The notes under the pieces: model-generated | Told to the model about the DNA's origin: nothing | What the model saw: only the letters and a program-made list of their open reading frames with translations | Database searches by the model: none | Part shown: piece after piece, positions 44,501 to 53,824 of the stretch | Position numbering within the stretch: the first letter of the stretch is position 1 | How the letters are laid out: each line of letters begins with the position of its first letter | Source: an uncultured Clostridia bacterium | GTDB taxonomy: Bacteria > Bacillota > Clostridia > TANB77 > CAG-465 | DNA: 64,000 bases | Direction: 5' to 3' | NCBI GenBank assembly: GCA_944387375.1 | Contig: CALXEQ010000001.1 | Coordinates: 64,483 to 128,482 of the forward strand | Made by a program: the position numbers and the translations under genes

Positions 44501-44930
44501 AGCAATAAGAGAAGAAAAAGAAGGAAAAGATGAAACAAGTAAAGAAGAAATATCAAAAGAAGTAAAAATAGATATAAATGTGTCTGCATATATTAGTGAT
44601 ATGTATATTAAAGATCCTATTCAAAAAATTGATATGTATCAAAAAATATCAGACATAAAAAATGAAGAAGAGTCTATGGAAGTAGTGGATGAATTATTAG
44701 ATAGATTTGGAGATATTCCTAAAGAAACAGAAAATTTAATAAAAATTGTCGAAATAAGAAATAAAGCTAGAAAGCTTGGAATTACAAGAATATTAGCAAC
44801 AGATAGACTAATTAAAATTGAACCAATGAATTTAAAAATCGCATTGACAAACTCTAGCAATAATGATATACTTATCCGTGTACAGTTAGAGATTAGTAAA
44901 TTAGAAAATACTATAAAAGAAAAGGGGTAA
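41505..44930 (+). CDS. mfd: transcription-repair coupling factor
   Basis: 1141 residues. UvrB-like N-terminal module, RNA polymerase interaction domain at 'GDYVVHENHGIGIYRGVETV' (about 498-517), RecG-like translocase with Walker A 'CGDVGYGKTE' (about 645), 'DEEHRFG' (about 746), 'TATPIPRTLHMS', and the C-terminal D7 domain. Displaces stalled RNA polymerase and recruits UvrA. Translationally coupled to ligA; the PrsA-like gene begins four bases after its stop. Confidence 0.97.
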   Translation: MNPLIKTLANSSNYTTLVKQIVKKSDEKLSIVGLTDSSKAWMLYGITQNTNKSSIIVCSNVFQANKIIQDLKFYANGIEVVFLPPRALQYYDIEAESKEISNQRMYAIERILSGKRLIAVTTIDALLVQMFPNTKYKGEEFSIKSGDSISMNKLVEKLSKFGFERTENVEGKGQFALRGGIVDLFCINNDLPFRIEFFGEEVDSIRTFDPITQRSIDTVKKIDMSQVSENYVTLDKINAVISELKTFLRQDNINEELKQNIESDIEKIREGSLDNLIDKYFNLLVKRPENLLDYLKEYNIFIDEPTKCKEKASSITYENNETIKVLAQRNYIYMPFVNKYLSFEEIEAKLENGMCSIYLERINIDKVILRNRKVYNFSIKEANFYKSSMEVLNLDVSRAKDKAVLLVFPTDTRYNQVKNYLMDNNIKVEEVLDILSQDDLDSGHVYITKGILSGGFYSDEFEILVIAEPVSGLSTTTKKIKKSSVGQRINTYADLQIGDYVVHENHGIGIYRGVETVKVQDTQKDYIKIEYADRGVLYVPINQLDCVGKYVCDDGAKPKINSLGTKEWEKTKTKVKAHVKEMAKELMLLYAKREKMKGYAFREDTPWQREFEDSFEYELTPDQKTSLEEIKEDMESDKPMDRLLCGDVGYGKTELALRAAFKAVMDSKQVAYLVPTTVLALQQYRTFESRMKSFGVKVEFLSRFKSKKEQTDILKDLVDGKIDIIIGTHRILSKDVFFKDLGLLIIDEEHRFGVKDKEKIKILKETVDVLSMTATPIPRTLHMSMIGIRGMSTLTEPPMERLPVHTYVLEYNDNIIKEAIEKEMLRDGQIIYLNNRVSKIDEISARLKNLVPEARIGVAHGQMPPDMVEDVMLKFISHEIDIIVCTTILESGIDVPNANTLVVEDADTLGLAQLYQIRGRVGRSNRLAYAYITYEPNKALSEVSQKRLKAIKDFTEFGSGFKIALRDLEIRGAGNLLGKEQHGHMAKVGYELYLALLEKAIREEKEGKDETSKEEISKEVKIDINVSAYISDMYIKDPIQKIDMYQKISDIKNEEESMEVVDELLDRFGDIPKETENLIKIVEIRNKARKLGITRILATDRLIKIEPMNLKIALTNSSNNDILIRVQLEISKLENTIKEKG

Positions 44931-44934
44931 AGAT

Positions 44935-46038
44935 ATGAATATTAAAACAAAAAGTTTAAAATCCGGCAGTGAGAATAGTGTTATAATAATAATACTTGCC
45001 AGTCTTCTAATAATAGTACTTGCTATTGTAGGAGTTTATGTAGCAAAAGACAATCAAGGAATTGCTACATTTGATGGTGGTAAAGTAACAAAAGCAGAAT
45101 ATAAGATATACTACCAGATGTTCTCTTCATATCTACAATACTATGGATATGATCAAAATGAAATACCAAATGAAATTGCTATAAAAGCAGCAACAGATAA
45201 AATGATATTAGAAGATGCAAAAGCAGCAGGTGTTACATTAACAGAAGAAAATAAAGCAGAAGTAGATTCAATTTTTGAAGATGAATCTTATATAGAATAT
45301 TTTAAAAGTTATGGATTTGATATAGATGATTTAAGAGAAATTTATTATAATGATTATATAATACAAGATTATATACAAAAATTAGCAGATGAGGCTTCTG
45401 CAGATGATGTAGCTAATTATATAAAATCACAAGCTAGTGAAGGAGAAGAAGTTGATATGAATGAATATGATACTTCACATATATTATTCTCTTTCACAAA
45501 AGAAGATAATACTACAATGAGTGATGAAGAAAAAGCAACTTTAAAAACTGAAGCTGAAGCTGTACTTGCTAGAGCATTAAACGGAGAAGACTTTGCAACA
45601 CTAGCACAAGAAAATTCAGATGATTCTACTGCTTCAAATGGTGGACAATATAAAATGTATATGGATGGAAATACAGTTGAAGAATACTCTAATGCAGTAA
45701 AAAGTATGAAAGTAGGAGAAGTATATCCTCAATTAGTAGAAAGTTCATATGGATATCATATTATTAAATTAAATGGTATAGCTGAAAATGGAAGAGTAAA
45801 TAATTCAACTGAAAGAACAGCTTATGCAAACTCATTATTTACTAATATAGATGAAACTAAAAATTTAAGTATAAATGAAGATTTATTAAAGAAATTTGTA
45901 ATGGAAATTGATCCAGATGCTTATGCAACAGATGAAGAGACAGATAGCACTACAACAACAGATGGTACTTCTGATGTTGTTGACGTTACAACAGAGGAGC
46001 CTACTGATACATCAACAGATACTACAACAGAACAATAG
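44935..46038 (+). CDS. membrane-anchored parvulin-type foldase (PrsA-like)
   Basis: 367 residues. Membrane anchor at about 18-42 (no lipobox cysteine), a SurA-like N-terminal helical region, and a parvulin domain (about 170-290): 'YDTSHILFSFTKE', 'DFATLAQENSDDSTASNGGQYKMY', 'GEVYPQLVESSYGYHIIKL'. The last 35 residues are a low-complexity Thr/Asp/Glu tail. Probably assists folding of secreted proteins. AAAGGGGTAAAG precedes the ATG. Same operon as ligA-mfd by spacing. Confidence 0.9.
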   Translation: MNIKTKSLKSGSENSVIIIILASLLIIVLAIVGVYVAKDNQGIATFDGGKVTKAEYKIYYQMFSSYLQYYGYDQNEIPNEIAIKAATDKMILEDAKAAGVTLTEENKAEVDSIFEDESYIEYFKSYGFDIDDLREIYYNDYIIQDYIQKLADEASADDVANYIKSQASEGEEVDMNEYDTSHILFSFTKEDNTTMSDEEKATLKTEAEAVLARALNGEDFATLAQENSDDSTASNGGQYKMYMDGNTVEEYSNAVKSMKVGEVYPQLVESSYGYHIIKLNGIAENGRVNNSTERTAYANSLFTNIDETKNLSINEDLLKKFVMEIDPDAYATDEETDSTTTTDGTSDVVDVTTEEPTDTSTDTTTEQ

Positions 46039-46046
46039 GAGAGAAC

Positions 46047-46850
46047 ATGGAATTAATAGTTAGTAAATCTAATGATAAGGTTAAATTCATTAGAAGTTTA
46101 AATGAAAAGAAATATAGAACAAAATATAATGCTTTTTATTTAGAAGGTGTAAAGGTTACAAATGAGATATTAGATAAAAATGAAGCGATAGACATTTTGT
46201 TTATCGCTTATTCTAAATCTTTGCTAATTTCAACCAATGGTGGACAAGCCTTATTAGATAGAATAAGTAGTTTAAAAAATGTTAAAGTTTTAGAATTTGA
46301 AGAAAATATTTTTAAATATATGACAGATACAGTAAATACTCAGGGAATTTTAGTTGTTATGAAAATTCCTAAATACAGCTTAGAAAATGAAGAAAATAAA
46401 AATATAATACTTTTAGATAAAGTTCAAGATCTTGGAAATATTGGAACTATTATTAGAAGTTGTAATGCTTTTGGAGTGGATACTATATTATGCACTTCTG
46501 GAACAGCTGACGTTTACTCACCAAAAGCTGTAAGAGCTACAATGGGTGGAATATTAAATGTAAAAATAATATATTTAGATGATATAGAAAAGCTTAATTT
46601 ATTTAAAAAAATGGGATATAAAATAGCTACAACAAGTTTAAAAACACAAAATAGTATAGATAGTATTGATTATAATAACAAATATATATTTGTTATGGGA
46701 AATGAGGCAAATGGAGTATCAAAGGAAATTATAGACATATCAGACTTTGTGGTTAAAATACCAATGAGTGAGAAAATAGAATCTTTAAATGTTGGTGTAG
46801 CAACATCAATTATATTATATGAGCAATATAAAAAAACATCTAGAAAATAA
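46047..46850 (+). CDS. SpoU/TrmH family RNA 2'-O-methyltransferase
   Basis: 267 residues. N-terminal substrate-binding domain ('FYLEGVKVTNEIL') and a SPOUT knot with motif 1 'LLDKVQDLGNIGTIIRSCNAFG', motif 2 'FVMGNEANGVSKE' and motif 3 'IPMSEKIESLNVGVATSIILYE'. RlmB/TsnR-like; likely methylates 23S rRNA, target not determinable. Start AGGAGAGAAC. Its terminator overlaps the end of the gene. Confidence 0.9.
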   Translation: MELIVSKSNDKVKFIRSLNEKKYRTKYNAFYLEGVKVTNEILDKNEAIDILFIAYSKSLLISTNGGQALLDRISSLKNVKVLEFEENIFKYMTDTVNTQGILVVMKIPKYSLENEENKNIILLDKVQDLGNIGTIIRSCNAFGVDTILCTSGTADVYSPKAVRATMGGILNVKIIYLDDIEKLNLFKKMGYKIATTSLKTQNSIDSIDYNNKYIFVMGNEANGVSKEIIDISDFVVKIPMSEKIESLNVGVATSIILYEQYKKTSRK

Positions 46851-46868
46851 AAATCTAGATGTTTTTTT
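46832..46868 (+). terminator. terminator overlapping the end of the SpoU gene
   Basis: AAAAACATCTAGA pairs with TCTAGATGTTTTT; the stop codon is in the loop. Confidence 0.85.
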
Positions 46869-46876
46869 AATAGGTA

Positions 46877-47092
46877 CTAAGAATGACTTCTTTCTTCTTC
46901 ATTTATTGGACCGTAAAGAGCTATAGCTCCAAGTCCACATAAGCCAACAAGAACAAATATTATTCTGCTTATAGCACTAGTCATTCCACCAAATATGGAA
47001 CCGATAAGGTCCATTTTAAATAAGCCTAATATTCCCCAGTTTATTGCACCTATTATAACTAGAGTTAGCATTATATTATATAAAGCTTTCAT
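46877..47092 (-). CDS. DUF378 small membrane protein
   Basis: 71 residues with two membrane helices: 'LYNIMLTLVIIGAINWGILGLF' and 'ISRIIFVLVGLCGLGAIALY'. The 'GAINWGLxG' pattern defines DUF378. Function unknown. AGGAGGTATTT precedes the ATG. Confidence 0.9.
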   Translation of the reverse strand: MKALYNIMLTLVIIGAINWGILGLFKMDLIGSIFGGMTSAISRIIFVLVGLCGLGAIALYGPINEEERSHS

Positions 47093-47150
47093 AAATACCT
47101 CCTGACAAAAATATTTGTCATAAATATTTTGTGTGTTTTTTGAATATATA

Positions 47151-47375
47151 TTACAATTTAAAAGTATTTTTTAAAATTTCTAGTATTTTAAATGAGTATT
47201 CATTATTTTGTTCTATATTTTTAACATTAGTTTCTTCATTATATAAAGTTTGAATTCCAGGAATTATAGTTTTCAATTCTTTTAAGTTTATCATATTTTC
47301 TTTAGTTGGTAACATAGATGTAAATATTATAAAGGCGTATAGGTAAATTGTTATATATTTTTTAAAATTTTTCAT
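47151..47375 (-). CDS. hypothetical small exported or membrane protein
   Basis: 74 residues from the ATG at 47375, which has GGTGATAAA upstream; the longer frame to 47444 lacks a site. An N-terminal hydrophobic stretch ('YITIYLYAFIIFTSMLP') looks like a signal or anchor, followed by a charged tail. No family recognised. Coding status is moderately supported only. Confidence 0.5.
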   Translation of the reverse strand: MKNFKKYITIYLYAFIIFTSMLPTKENMINLKELKTIIPGIQTLYNEETNVKNIEQNNEYSFKILEILKNTFKL

Positions 47376-47508
47376 TTTATCACCTATAAATATAATGTGT
47401 AATTTTTTATAATTTAAAAAAATAAAAAGATCTAAAAATGTCATGTACTATATTAGAACAAAATTTTTATTCATAATGTTTTAAAATATAGCACAGAGGT
47501 GTTTTTTA

Positions 47509-47940
47509 ATGAAAAATATTAAGGTTTGTTCTTTTGTTGCAAATTATACACATTCGTGTATTGTTGCAAATAATTTTATCTCAAAAGAATTTTCAAATGC
47601 AAAAGTAATTTATATAAATGAAAGGAGCGAAAAAGAAAAGCTAAAAAATATTGTTAATAAATATTTTAAAAGCTTAAATGAAAAAATATTATATATGGAA
47701 TGGTTAAATGAAGAAGTTACTAATGACTATGTTAATGAAAATATAATATTAGTAATAAATGGAAGTGAGAATTTCATTAATAAAGTAAATGGATATATGT
47801 GTTTTTTGCAAAGCCATATAGTAGTTATAAACTGTTATAATATTATGGATATAAAAAGCAATATTAATGATATAATAGCAAAACATGATTATTATTTAAA
47901 TACTAACGGAATTGAAATACGCCATGATAAAATATGTTAA
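47509..47940 (+). CDS. hypothetical protein, 143 residues
   Basis: Unrecognised. Begins with a beta strand 'IKVCSFVANYTHSCIVANNFI', has alternating strands and helices ('KILYMEWL', 'NIILVINGSENFI', 'HIVVINCY'), so a small alpha/beta fold is likely, possibly nucleotide-handling, but no P-loop or catalytic motif is seen. AGAGGTG precedes the ATG and a strong terminator follows, so it is probably a real gene. Confidence 0.65.
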   Translation: MKNIKVCSFVANYTHSCIVANNFISKEFSNAKVIYINERSEKEKLKNIVNKYFKSLNEKILYMEWLNEEVTNDYVNENIILVINGSENFINKVNGYMCFLQSHIVVINCYNIMDIKSNINDIIAKHDYYLNTNGIEIRHDKIC

Positions 47941-47974
47941 AAGGGAATGATTATTTATCATTCCCTTTTTTTAC
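47941..47974. terminator. bidirectional terminator
   Basis: AAGGGAATGAT (47941-47951) pairs with ATCATTCCCTT (47957-47967), then T run. It serves the 47509 gene and overlaps the stop codon of the opposing DUF2207 gene. Confidence 0.88.
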
Positions 47975-49159
47975 ATTTTTTATATAGTCAATAATATTTC
48001 CAATTATTTTATCTGCGGCTTTATTAAATTCTTCATTGTTGCTATTTACATATCTTATTCGTGTTTCCTGATTAATAGAATTAGAAGTTATATCAGAATT
48101 TATGGTATAACTTTGATTTGCTTTTATTTCTGAATTATTTAGACTATCGTTTATATCAAATACTATATATTTTTCTTGTATTTTAGATATTAAGTCATCA
48201 TTTAAATCAAAAATTATTGAGTATATTAAATAATCCTCCCAAACAATTAAATCTTTTAATTCTTTTTCTTCTAATAATGAGAATTGAGTAATATAGTTTT
48301 TTAATCCCAAAAGTTTTTTTCTTAATTGTTTTCCTTCTTTGGATAATTTATATGGATTATATGCTCTTAAAATAGAATATATTATAATACCAGGGATTCC
48401 TAAAAATAAAACAATAAAAATTAGTGGTATTAATATAACTGAAATAAATCCTAAAATTCCTCCGCTTGGTAATGCAATTGTTATTATAAAAAAAAGAAAA
48501 ATAATAATTATAGCAACAAATAACATAGAGAATGCGGACATATTTTTTTTAGAACCTTTATTAGTAAGATTTTTATTTTTTACATCTTCTTGTACTATTT
48601 GTTGGAACTTAATGAATTCAAAGTTTGTTAATTTTCCATCTTTAATTTTATTTAGTACATATTTTTCTGAATTTGAAATATTGCCATCTTTTTGAAGAAC
48701 TGTTATGGTATTGCTTTCATTATTAAAATCAATTATTTTTTTTAGTTTTAAAGAAAGCAATGTGGTAACAGCATCTTTTGGAAATTGTGTATTTGCGGAA
48801 TAGACGTAATTTAATTCGGCTGGTGAGTAGCTACTAAGTACTTCTCTATAATATTGTAAATCATCGGTTTTTTTATCTGTAGAATTTTTATTGTAAAATT
48901 CCTTATTGCTTTTCTTTAATACTATGTTTGCAATTATAAGTCCAATAATGATTGGTATGTTTAATACTATTGTCATAATTAAAGATATAATTAATGCAGT
49001 TGCAATATAAAATACTACATTGCTTGTTGGAACTTTAGAACCATTGACTATTAGTTCTTCTATTACGCCATTTTCATCACAAAAATGTATAGTATAAAAA
49101 ATAAAAAATAATATCATATAAACGAAAAATATTTTAACTATTTTTTTGAAAGTTTTCAT
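47951..49159 (-). CDS. DUF2207-type membrane protein
   Basis: 402 residues. Membrane helices at about 10-28 and 48-78, a cytoplasmic stretch with 'YSPAELNYVYSANTQFPKDAVTTLLSLKLKKII' (winged-helix-like), two further helices at about 208-268, and a C-terminal part 'LLGLKNYITQFSLLEEKELKDLIVWEDYLIYSIIF', all typical of the C-terminal region of DUF2207. The large extracellular N-terminal beta domain of full-length DUF2207 proteins is missing, so this is a short form. Function unknown. Start ATAGGAGGCAAAC. Confidence 0.75.
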   Translation of the reverse strand: MKTFKKIVKIFFVYMILFFIFYTIHFCDENGVIEELIVNGSKVPTSNVVFYIATALIISLIMTIVLNIPIIIGLIIANIVLKKSNKEFYNKNSTDKKTDDLQYYREVLSSYSPAELNYVYSANTQFPKDAVTTLLSLKLKKIIDFNNESNTITVLQKDGNISNSEKYVLNKIKDGKLTNFEFIKFQQIVQEDVKNKNLTNKGSKKNMSAFSMLFVAIIIIFLFFIITIALPSGGILGFISVILIPLIFIVLFLGIPGIIIYSILRAYNPYKLSKEGKQLRKKLLGLKNYITQFSLLEEKELKDLIVWEDYLIYSIIFDLNDDLISKIQEKYIVFDINDSLNNSEIKANQSYTINSDITSNSINQETRIRYVNSNNEEFNKAADKIIGNIIDYIKNVKKGNDK

Positions 49160-49249
49160 GTTTGCCTCCTATAAATACATAATACTATGATATCATATAT
49201 TAAAAGTAATTTAAATAAAAATTAAAATTAACATATATTTTTAATTTTA

Positions 49250-49278
49250 TTGAAAAAATATAAATATTTTGGTAAAAT
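49250..49278 (+). promoter_or_regulatory. promoter of the histidine phosphatase gene
   Basis: TTGAAA (49250-49255), 17-base spacer, TAAAAT (49273-49278). Confidence 0.7.
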
Positions 49279-49306
49279 AAATCAAAATTAAGTTAGGAGA
49301 GAATTT

Positions 49307-49918
49307 ATGAATATTTATTTAGTAAGGCATGGAGATGATGATGAAAGATATAGAGGTGGATGGAGTGAACTTCCACTTGTAGAAGAAGGAATAATAAAGT
49401 GTGAAAAATTAGGAGATTATTTGTATAAGCATAAGAATGAATTTAATATAGAAAAAATAATAAGTAGTGATTTAACTAGAGCAAGAATGACATCAGATAT
49501 TATAAATAAAAAATTACAAGTACCTATAATGTATGATCAAAGACTAAGAGAAAATAATAATGGTATTTTTGCAGGTATGTTAAATGAAAAGGCGATAAAA
49601 GAATATCCTAATGCTTTTTTTTCAAATTTAGAATATGATGAGAGATTTCCACAAGGAGAAAGTCCAAGAGAATTTTTTGAAAGAATAAGAAAGGATTTTT
49701 TTGACATTATTAAAGAAAATAGTAATGCAGAAAATCTTATGATTGTAACTCATGCAGGTGTTATTTCTATTATTTATCATGTTATAAATAATATTAAATG
49801 GACAAATAAAGTTAAAGCTTTAAAGATAGCAAAAACATCTATTTCAAAAATTATAATAGATGATGATAAAAATATTAAATATGACTATCAAAATTATACT
49901 CCACATCTGGAAAATTGA
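49307..49918 (+). CDS. histidine phosphatase (phosphoglycerate mutase-like) family protein
   Basis: 203 residues. Phosphohistidine motif 'VRHGDDDERYRGG' at the N-terminus, 'SSDLTRARMTSDI', 'RLRENNNGIFAG' and the second histidine in 'VTHAGVISIIYH'. A broad family of phosphatases and mutases; the substrate cannot be read from sequence. Start TTAGGAGAG. Confidence 0.9.
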   Translation: MNIYLVRHGDDDERYRGGWSELPLVEEGIIKCEKLGDYLYKHKNEFNIEKIISSDLTRARMTSDIINKKLQVPIMYDQRLRENNNGIFAGMLNEKAIKEYPNAFFSNLEYDERFPQGESPREFFERIRKDFFDIIKENSNAENLMIVTHAGVISIIYHVINNIKWTNKVKALKIAKTSISKIIIDDDKNIKYDYQNYTPHLEN

Positions 49919-49936
49919 CATAATATGTGATATAAT
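49915..49936 (+). promoter_or_regulatory. possible extended -10 promoter of the methyltransferase gene
   Basis: TGA-TATAAT at 49928-49936. TTGACA at 49915 overlaps the preceding stop codon but is only ten bases away, too close for a normal -35. Confidence 0.4.
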
Positions 49937-49961
49937 ATTATTGTTGATTTGGAGGGAAAAA

Positions 49962-50825
49962 ATGAATACAGAAGAGATATATTCATATATATTAACTGTT
50001 TTTGAGGGAAAAAGCTTTGAAAATTTAATATTAAATAAAAGAAATACAGAGTATAAAGATTCATTTGAAAATGAATATCGTGAAAAAATTATAAATGCTA
50101 TGAATACTGATGAGTATACTAAAGTAATGAATAAACTTGCTAAAAGCTTTATGACAAATCTTGCAAAAGGAGCACAAACTAATAGATTTACACAAAAAGA
50201 TTGTAATGAGATATTAGATATTTATCATAAGCTTATTGAGGATATTTCAAATTTTGATATGAGCTATGAAAAAATTGCTTTAGAACATTTTGTAAGAGTA
50301 AGAAATTTTATAAACGATTTTACAACTAAAAGTGATGATGATAAAGAAAAATTAAGTTATTCACCAGAATTTATATTAAAAGTTTTAAATGTTAATCTAG
50401 AAAATATAGAAGGAAAAGTATTAGATATAGGTTGTGGAAAAAAAGGAGAACTTGTAAATTTTTTAAGACAAAAAGGGATACAGGCATATGGAGTGGATAT
50501 GAACTGTGAAGATAGCGACATTTTAGAACAAGAGGATTGGTTACAAAAAGAATATCCAAAAGATACATATAGCCTTATTACATCAAATTTATCATTTACA
50601 AAGTATTTTAATCAAGCAAATTTAGAAGAGCAAAATGATGAAGAATGTATAGAGTATGCTCAAGCATATATGAAAATATTACATTCGCTTAAAGTTGGAG
50701 GAAAATGGCATTATGTACCAGCAGTTACTTTTATAGAAGAGTTGCTACCAGAAGATGAATTTGAGGTTGTAAATTCATTTGTAAATGATAATGTAATGAG
50801 AACGGAAGTAAAAAAATTAAAATAA
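49962..50825 (+). CDS. SAM-dependent methyltransferase-like protein
   Basis: 287 residues from ATG 49962 (GGAGGGAAAAA upstream; the longer frame from 49860 lies inside the previous gene). A helical N-terminal region of about 130 residues precedes a Rossmann domain with motif I 'VLDIGCGKKGELVNFL' (about 150), the acidic residue of motif II in 'AYGVDMN' and 'YSLITSNLSF'. The substrate is not evident. Confidence 0.75.
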   Translation: MNTEEIYSYILTVFEGKSFENLILNKRNTEYKDSFENEYREKIINAMNTDEYTKVMNKLAKSFMTNLAKGAQTNRFTQKDCNEILDIYHKLIEDISNFDMSYEKIALEHFVRVRNFINDFTTKSDDDKEKLSYSPEFILKVLNVNLENIEGKVLDIGCGKKGELVNFLRQKGIQAYGVDMNCEDSDILEQEDWLQKEYPKDTYSLITSNLSFTKYFNQANLEEQNDEECIEYAQAYMKILHSLKVGGKWHYVPAVTFIEELLPEDEFEVVNSFVNDNVMRTEVKKLK

Positions 50826-50855
50826 TACACCTATAGAGGTGTGTTATTTTATTTT
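50819..50855 (+). terminator. terminator of the methyltransferase gene
   Basis: AATAATACACCT pairs with AGGTGTGTTATT (one T-G pair), followed by T-rich sequence; overlaps the stop codon. Confidence 0.8.
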
Positions 50856-50862
50856 ATTAAAA

Positions 50863-50876
50863 CGTACATTTGTTCT
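50863..50876 (+). promoter_or_regulatory. candidate LexA (SOS) box upstream of uvrA
   Basis: GTAC-ATTT-GTTC matches the Gram-positive LexA dyad GAAC-N4-GTTC in seven of eight positions and lies nine bases upstream of the uvrA -35. UvrA is a classical SOS gene. Confidence 0.5.
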
Positions 50877-50884
50877 AAAAAATG

Positions 50885-50913
50885 TTGTAAAAATATAATA
50901 TGTGTGGTATAAT
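50885..50913 (+). promoter_or_regulatory. promoter of uvrA
   Basis: TTGTAA (50885-50890), 17-base spacer, TATAAT (50908-50913) with extended -10 TGG. Confidence 0.8.
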
Positions 50914-50938
50914 ACGTAAGAATAAAAAAGGTGAGAAT

Positions 50939-53773
50939 ATGAATGATAAATTAATTATAAAAGGTGCAAAAGAAAACAATTTAAAAAATATTGATTTGGA
51001 AATACCAAGAGATAATCTTGTTGTATTTACTGGACTTTCTGGATCAGGGAAGTCTTCTTTAGCGTTTGATACGATTTATGCAGAAGGTCAAAGAAGATAT
51101 GTTGAATCCTTATCTTCATATGCAAGACAGTTTTTAGGTATAATGGAAAAACCAAATGTTGAGTATATTGAAGGATTATCTCCTGCTATATCTATTGATC
51201 AAAAAACAACATCTAAAAATCCTCGTTCTACTGTTGGTACTGTAACAGAAATATATGATTATTTAAGACTACTTTATGCAAGAGTTGGTATACCTCATTG
51301 TCCAAAATGTGGAAAGAGAATAAAAAGACAAACTGTAGATGAGATGGTAGACCAAATACTTGAATATCCTGAAGGAACTAAAATACTAGTTATGACTCCT
51401 GTTATAAGAGGAAGAAAAGGAGAGCATGTAAAGTTACTTGAAAGAGTATTAAAGGATGGATTTATACGTGCAAGGATAGATGGAGAAACTTATGATTTGT
51501 CTGAGGAAATTCCACAACTAGATAAGCAAAAAAAACATAATATAGAAATAGTTGTTGATAGACTTGTTGTAAGAGATGATATTAGAAAAAGACTTGCAGA
51601 CTCTGTAGAGCTTGCTTTAAAATATGCTGAAAATTTAGTTATTATACATAGATTAGATGATGATACAGAGCAAGTATTTTCACAAAACTATGCGTGTGTA
51701 GATTGTGGAATTAGTTTAGAAGAGTTAACTCCAAGAATGTTTTCGTTTAATAGTCCATTTGGTGCATGTCCATATTGTACAGGACTTGGTGAAATATTAA
51801 GTATTGATCCAGAAAAAATTATGCCAAATAAAGAAAAACGTTTAAATGATTATGGTGCAATTCAAGGATGGACAGGATCTGGAAGTATTATAGATGGAAT
51901 AAGTAAAATGTACATAGAAGGACTATGTAAACACTATAAAGTAGATCCAAATACAAAGCTAAAAGATTTACCTAAAAAATTTATGGATGTACTACTTTAT
52001 GGAAGTAAAGGAGAAAAAATAAAATTTAAGCATAATACAAGAACAATGCAACGTGAGTTTGAAAATGAATTTGAGGGCGTAATAAATACACTTCAAAGAA
52101 GATTTAATGAGACAAAGTCTCAAGGAATGAAAACATTTTATGAAGGGTTTATGTCTAGTGCTCATTGTGATTATTGTGATGGTGCAAGGCTTAAAAAAGA
52201 AAGTTTGGCTGTAACAATTGGAAAACTTAATATTCATGAATTATGTTGTAAAAATATTGTGTATATAAAAGATTATATAAATAAAGAATATGAAAAAATG
52301 GGCAAGAAAGATAAAACAATTGCAGAGCAAATTGTAAAAGAGCTAAATTCAAGATTACAATTTTTAATAGATGTTGGACTTAGCTATTTAACTCTTTCAA
52401 GAAGTGCTGGAACTTTATCTGGAGGAGAATCACAAAGAATAAGACTTGCGACTCAAATAGGATCAGGACTTACAGGAGTATTATACATATTAGATGAGCC
52501 AAGTATTGGTTTGCATCAAAAAGATAACGAGAAACTTCTTAATTCATTAAAGAAAATGAGAGATTTAGGAAATACATTAATCGTGGTAGAACATGATGAT
52601 GATACTATGAGACAGTCAGATTTTATTGTAGATATAGGACCTGGAGCGGGAGTTCATGGTGGAGAGGTTGTTTTTGCTGGAAAACCAGAAGATATTTTAA
52701 ATTGTGAAGAGTCAATTACAGGAAAATATCTAAGTGGAAAATTAAAAATTCCAGTTCCAAAAACAAGAAGAAAAACAAATGTAGGCTATCTAGAGATAAA
52801 GGGTGCTAAAGAGCATAACTTAAAAAATATTAATGTAAAAATACCAGTTGGTGTATTTAATTGTGTAACAGGGGTATCTGGATCTGGAAAATCTACACTT
52901 GTAAATGAAATATTATATAAGACTATGGCACGAGATATAAATAGAGCATTTGAAAGACCTGGTAAATATGACAAAATAAAAGGTTTAGAATTTTTTGATA
53001 AAGTAATAAATATAGATCAATCTCCAATTGGAAGAACACCACGTTCAAATCCTGCAACTTATACTGGAATGTTTGATGCTATAAGAGAGATTTTTGCAAA
53101 CACTAATGAAGCGAAACTTAGAGGATATGCTAAAGGAAGATTTAGTTTTAATATACCTGGTGGAAGATGTGAAGCATGCTCTGGAGATGGAATTATTAAA
53201 ATTGAAATGAATTTTTTACCAGATGTTTATGTTCCATGCGAAGTTTGTAAAGGAAAAAGATATTCAAGAGAAACATTAGAGGTAAAATACAAAGGAAAAA
53301 GTATAAGTGATGTCTTAGATATGACAGTAGAAGAAGGACTTGAATTTTTTAAAAATATTCCTACTATAAAAAATAAATTACAAACATTAATGGATGTAGG
53401 ACTTGGGTATATAAAGATAGGTCAGCCTTCTACAACGCTTTCTGGTGGTGAAGCACAAAGAATTAAACTTGCTACAGAGTTATCTAAAAGATCAACTGGT
53501 AAAACAATGTATATATTAGATGAACCAACAACAGGTCTTCATATGGCAGATGTTCATAAATTGATAAATATATTACAAAGACTTGTTGAAGGTGGAAATA
53601 CACTTGTTGTAATTGAGCATAACCTAGATGTAATAAAGAGTGCGGATAACATAATAGACTTAGGTCCTGAAGGTGGAGACGAAGGAGGACAAGTTATAGC
53701 AACAGGTACACCAGAAGAAGTAGCAAAGGTAAAAGAAAGCTATACAGGAGAATTTTTAAGAAAAATATTATAA
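50939..53773 (+). CDS. uvrA: excinuclease ABC subunit A
   Basis: 944 residues from ATG 50939 (AAAAAAGGTGAG upstream). Two ABC modules: first Walker A '[13 protein letters not shown]' (about 32), zinc finger 'CPKCGKRI', damage-binding insertion, second zinc site 'CVDCGISL ... CPYCTG', signature '[16 protein letters not shown]' and '[13 protein letters not shown]'; second Walker A '[11 protein letters not shown]' (about 644), third zinc finger 'CEACSGDG ... CEVCKG', '[15 protein letters not shown]' and '[10 protein letters not shown]'. Damage recognition in nucleotide excision repair. uvrB and uvrC are not in the window. Confidence 0.98.
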   Translation: MNDKLIIKGAKENNLKNIDLEIPRDNLVVFTGLSGSGKSSLAFDTIYAEGQRRYVESLSSYARQFLGIMEKPNVEYIEGLSPAISIDQKTTSKNPRSTVGTVTEIYDYLRLLYARVGIPHCPKCGKRIKRQTVDEMVDQILEYPEGTKILVMTPVIRGRKGEHVKLLERVLKDGFIRARIDGETYDLSEEIPQLDKQKKHNIEIVVDRLVVRDDIRKRLADSVELALKYAENLVIIHRLDDDTEQVFSQNYACVDCGISLEELTPRMFSFNSPFGACPYCTGLGEILSIDPEKIMPNKEKRLNDYGAIQGWTGSGSIIDGISKMYIEGLCKHYKVDPNTKLKDLPKKFMDVLLYGSKGEKIKFKHNTRTMQREFENEFEGVINTLQRRFNETKSQGMKTFYEGFMSSAHCDYCDGARLKKESLAVTIGKLNIHELCCKNIVYIKDYINKEYEKMGKKDKTIAEQIVKELNSRLQFLIDVGLSYLTLSRSAGTLSGGESQRIRLATQIGSGLTGVLYILDEPSIGLHQKDNEKLLNSLKKMRDLGNTLIVVEHDDDTMRQSDFIVDIGPGAGVHGGEVVFAGKPEDILNCEESITGKYLSGKLKIPVPKTRRKTNVGYLEIKGAKEHNLKNINVKIPVGVFNCVTGVSGSGKSTLVNEILYKTMARDINRAFERPGKYDKIKGLEFFDKVINIDQSPIGRTPRSNPATYTGMFDAIREIFANTNEAKLRGYAKGRFSFNIPGGRCEACSGDGIIKIEMNFLPDVYVPCEVCKGKRYSRETLEVKYKGKSISDVLDMTVEEGLEFFKNIPTIKNKLQTLMDVGLGYIKIGQPSTTLSGGEAQRIKLATELSKRSTGKTMYILDEPTTGLHMADVHKLINILQRLVEGGNTLVVIEHNLDVIKSADNIIDLGPEGGDEGGQVIATGTPEEVAKVKESYTGEFLRKIL

Positions 53774-53777
53774 TAAT

Positions 53778-53812
53778 AAGGTGGAAGAAAATAATCTCTT
53801 CCACCTTTATGT
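53778..53812 (+). terminator. terminator of uvrA
   Basis: AAGGTGGAAGA pairs with TCTTCCACCTT; the following T run is short (TTTAT). Confidence 0.65.
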
Positions 53813-53824
53813 ATTTATGTGCAA

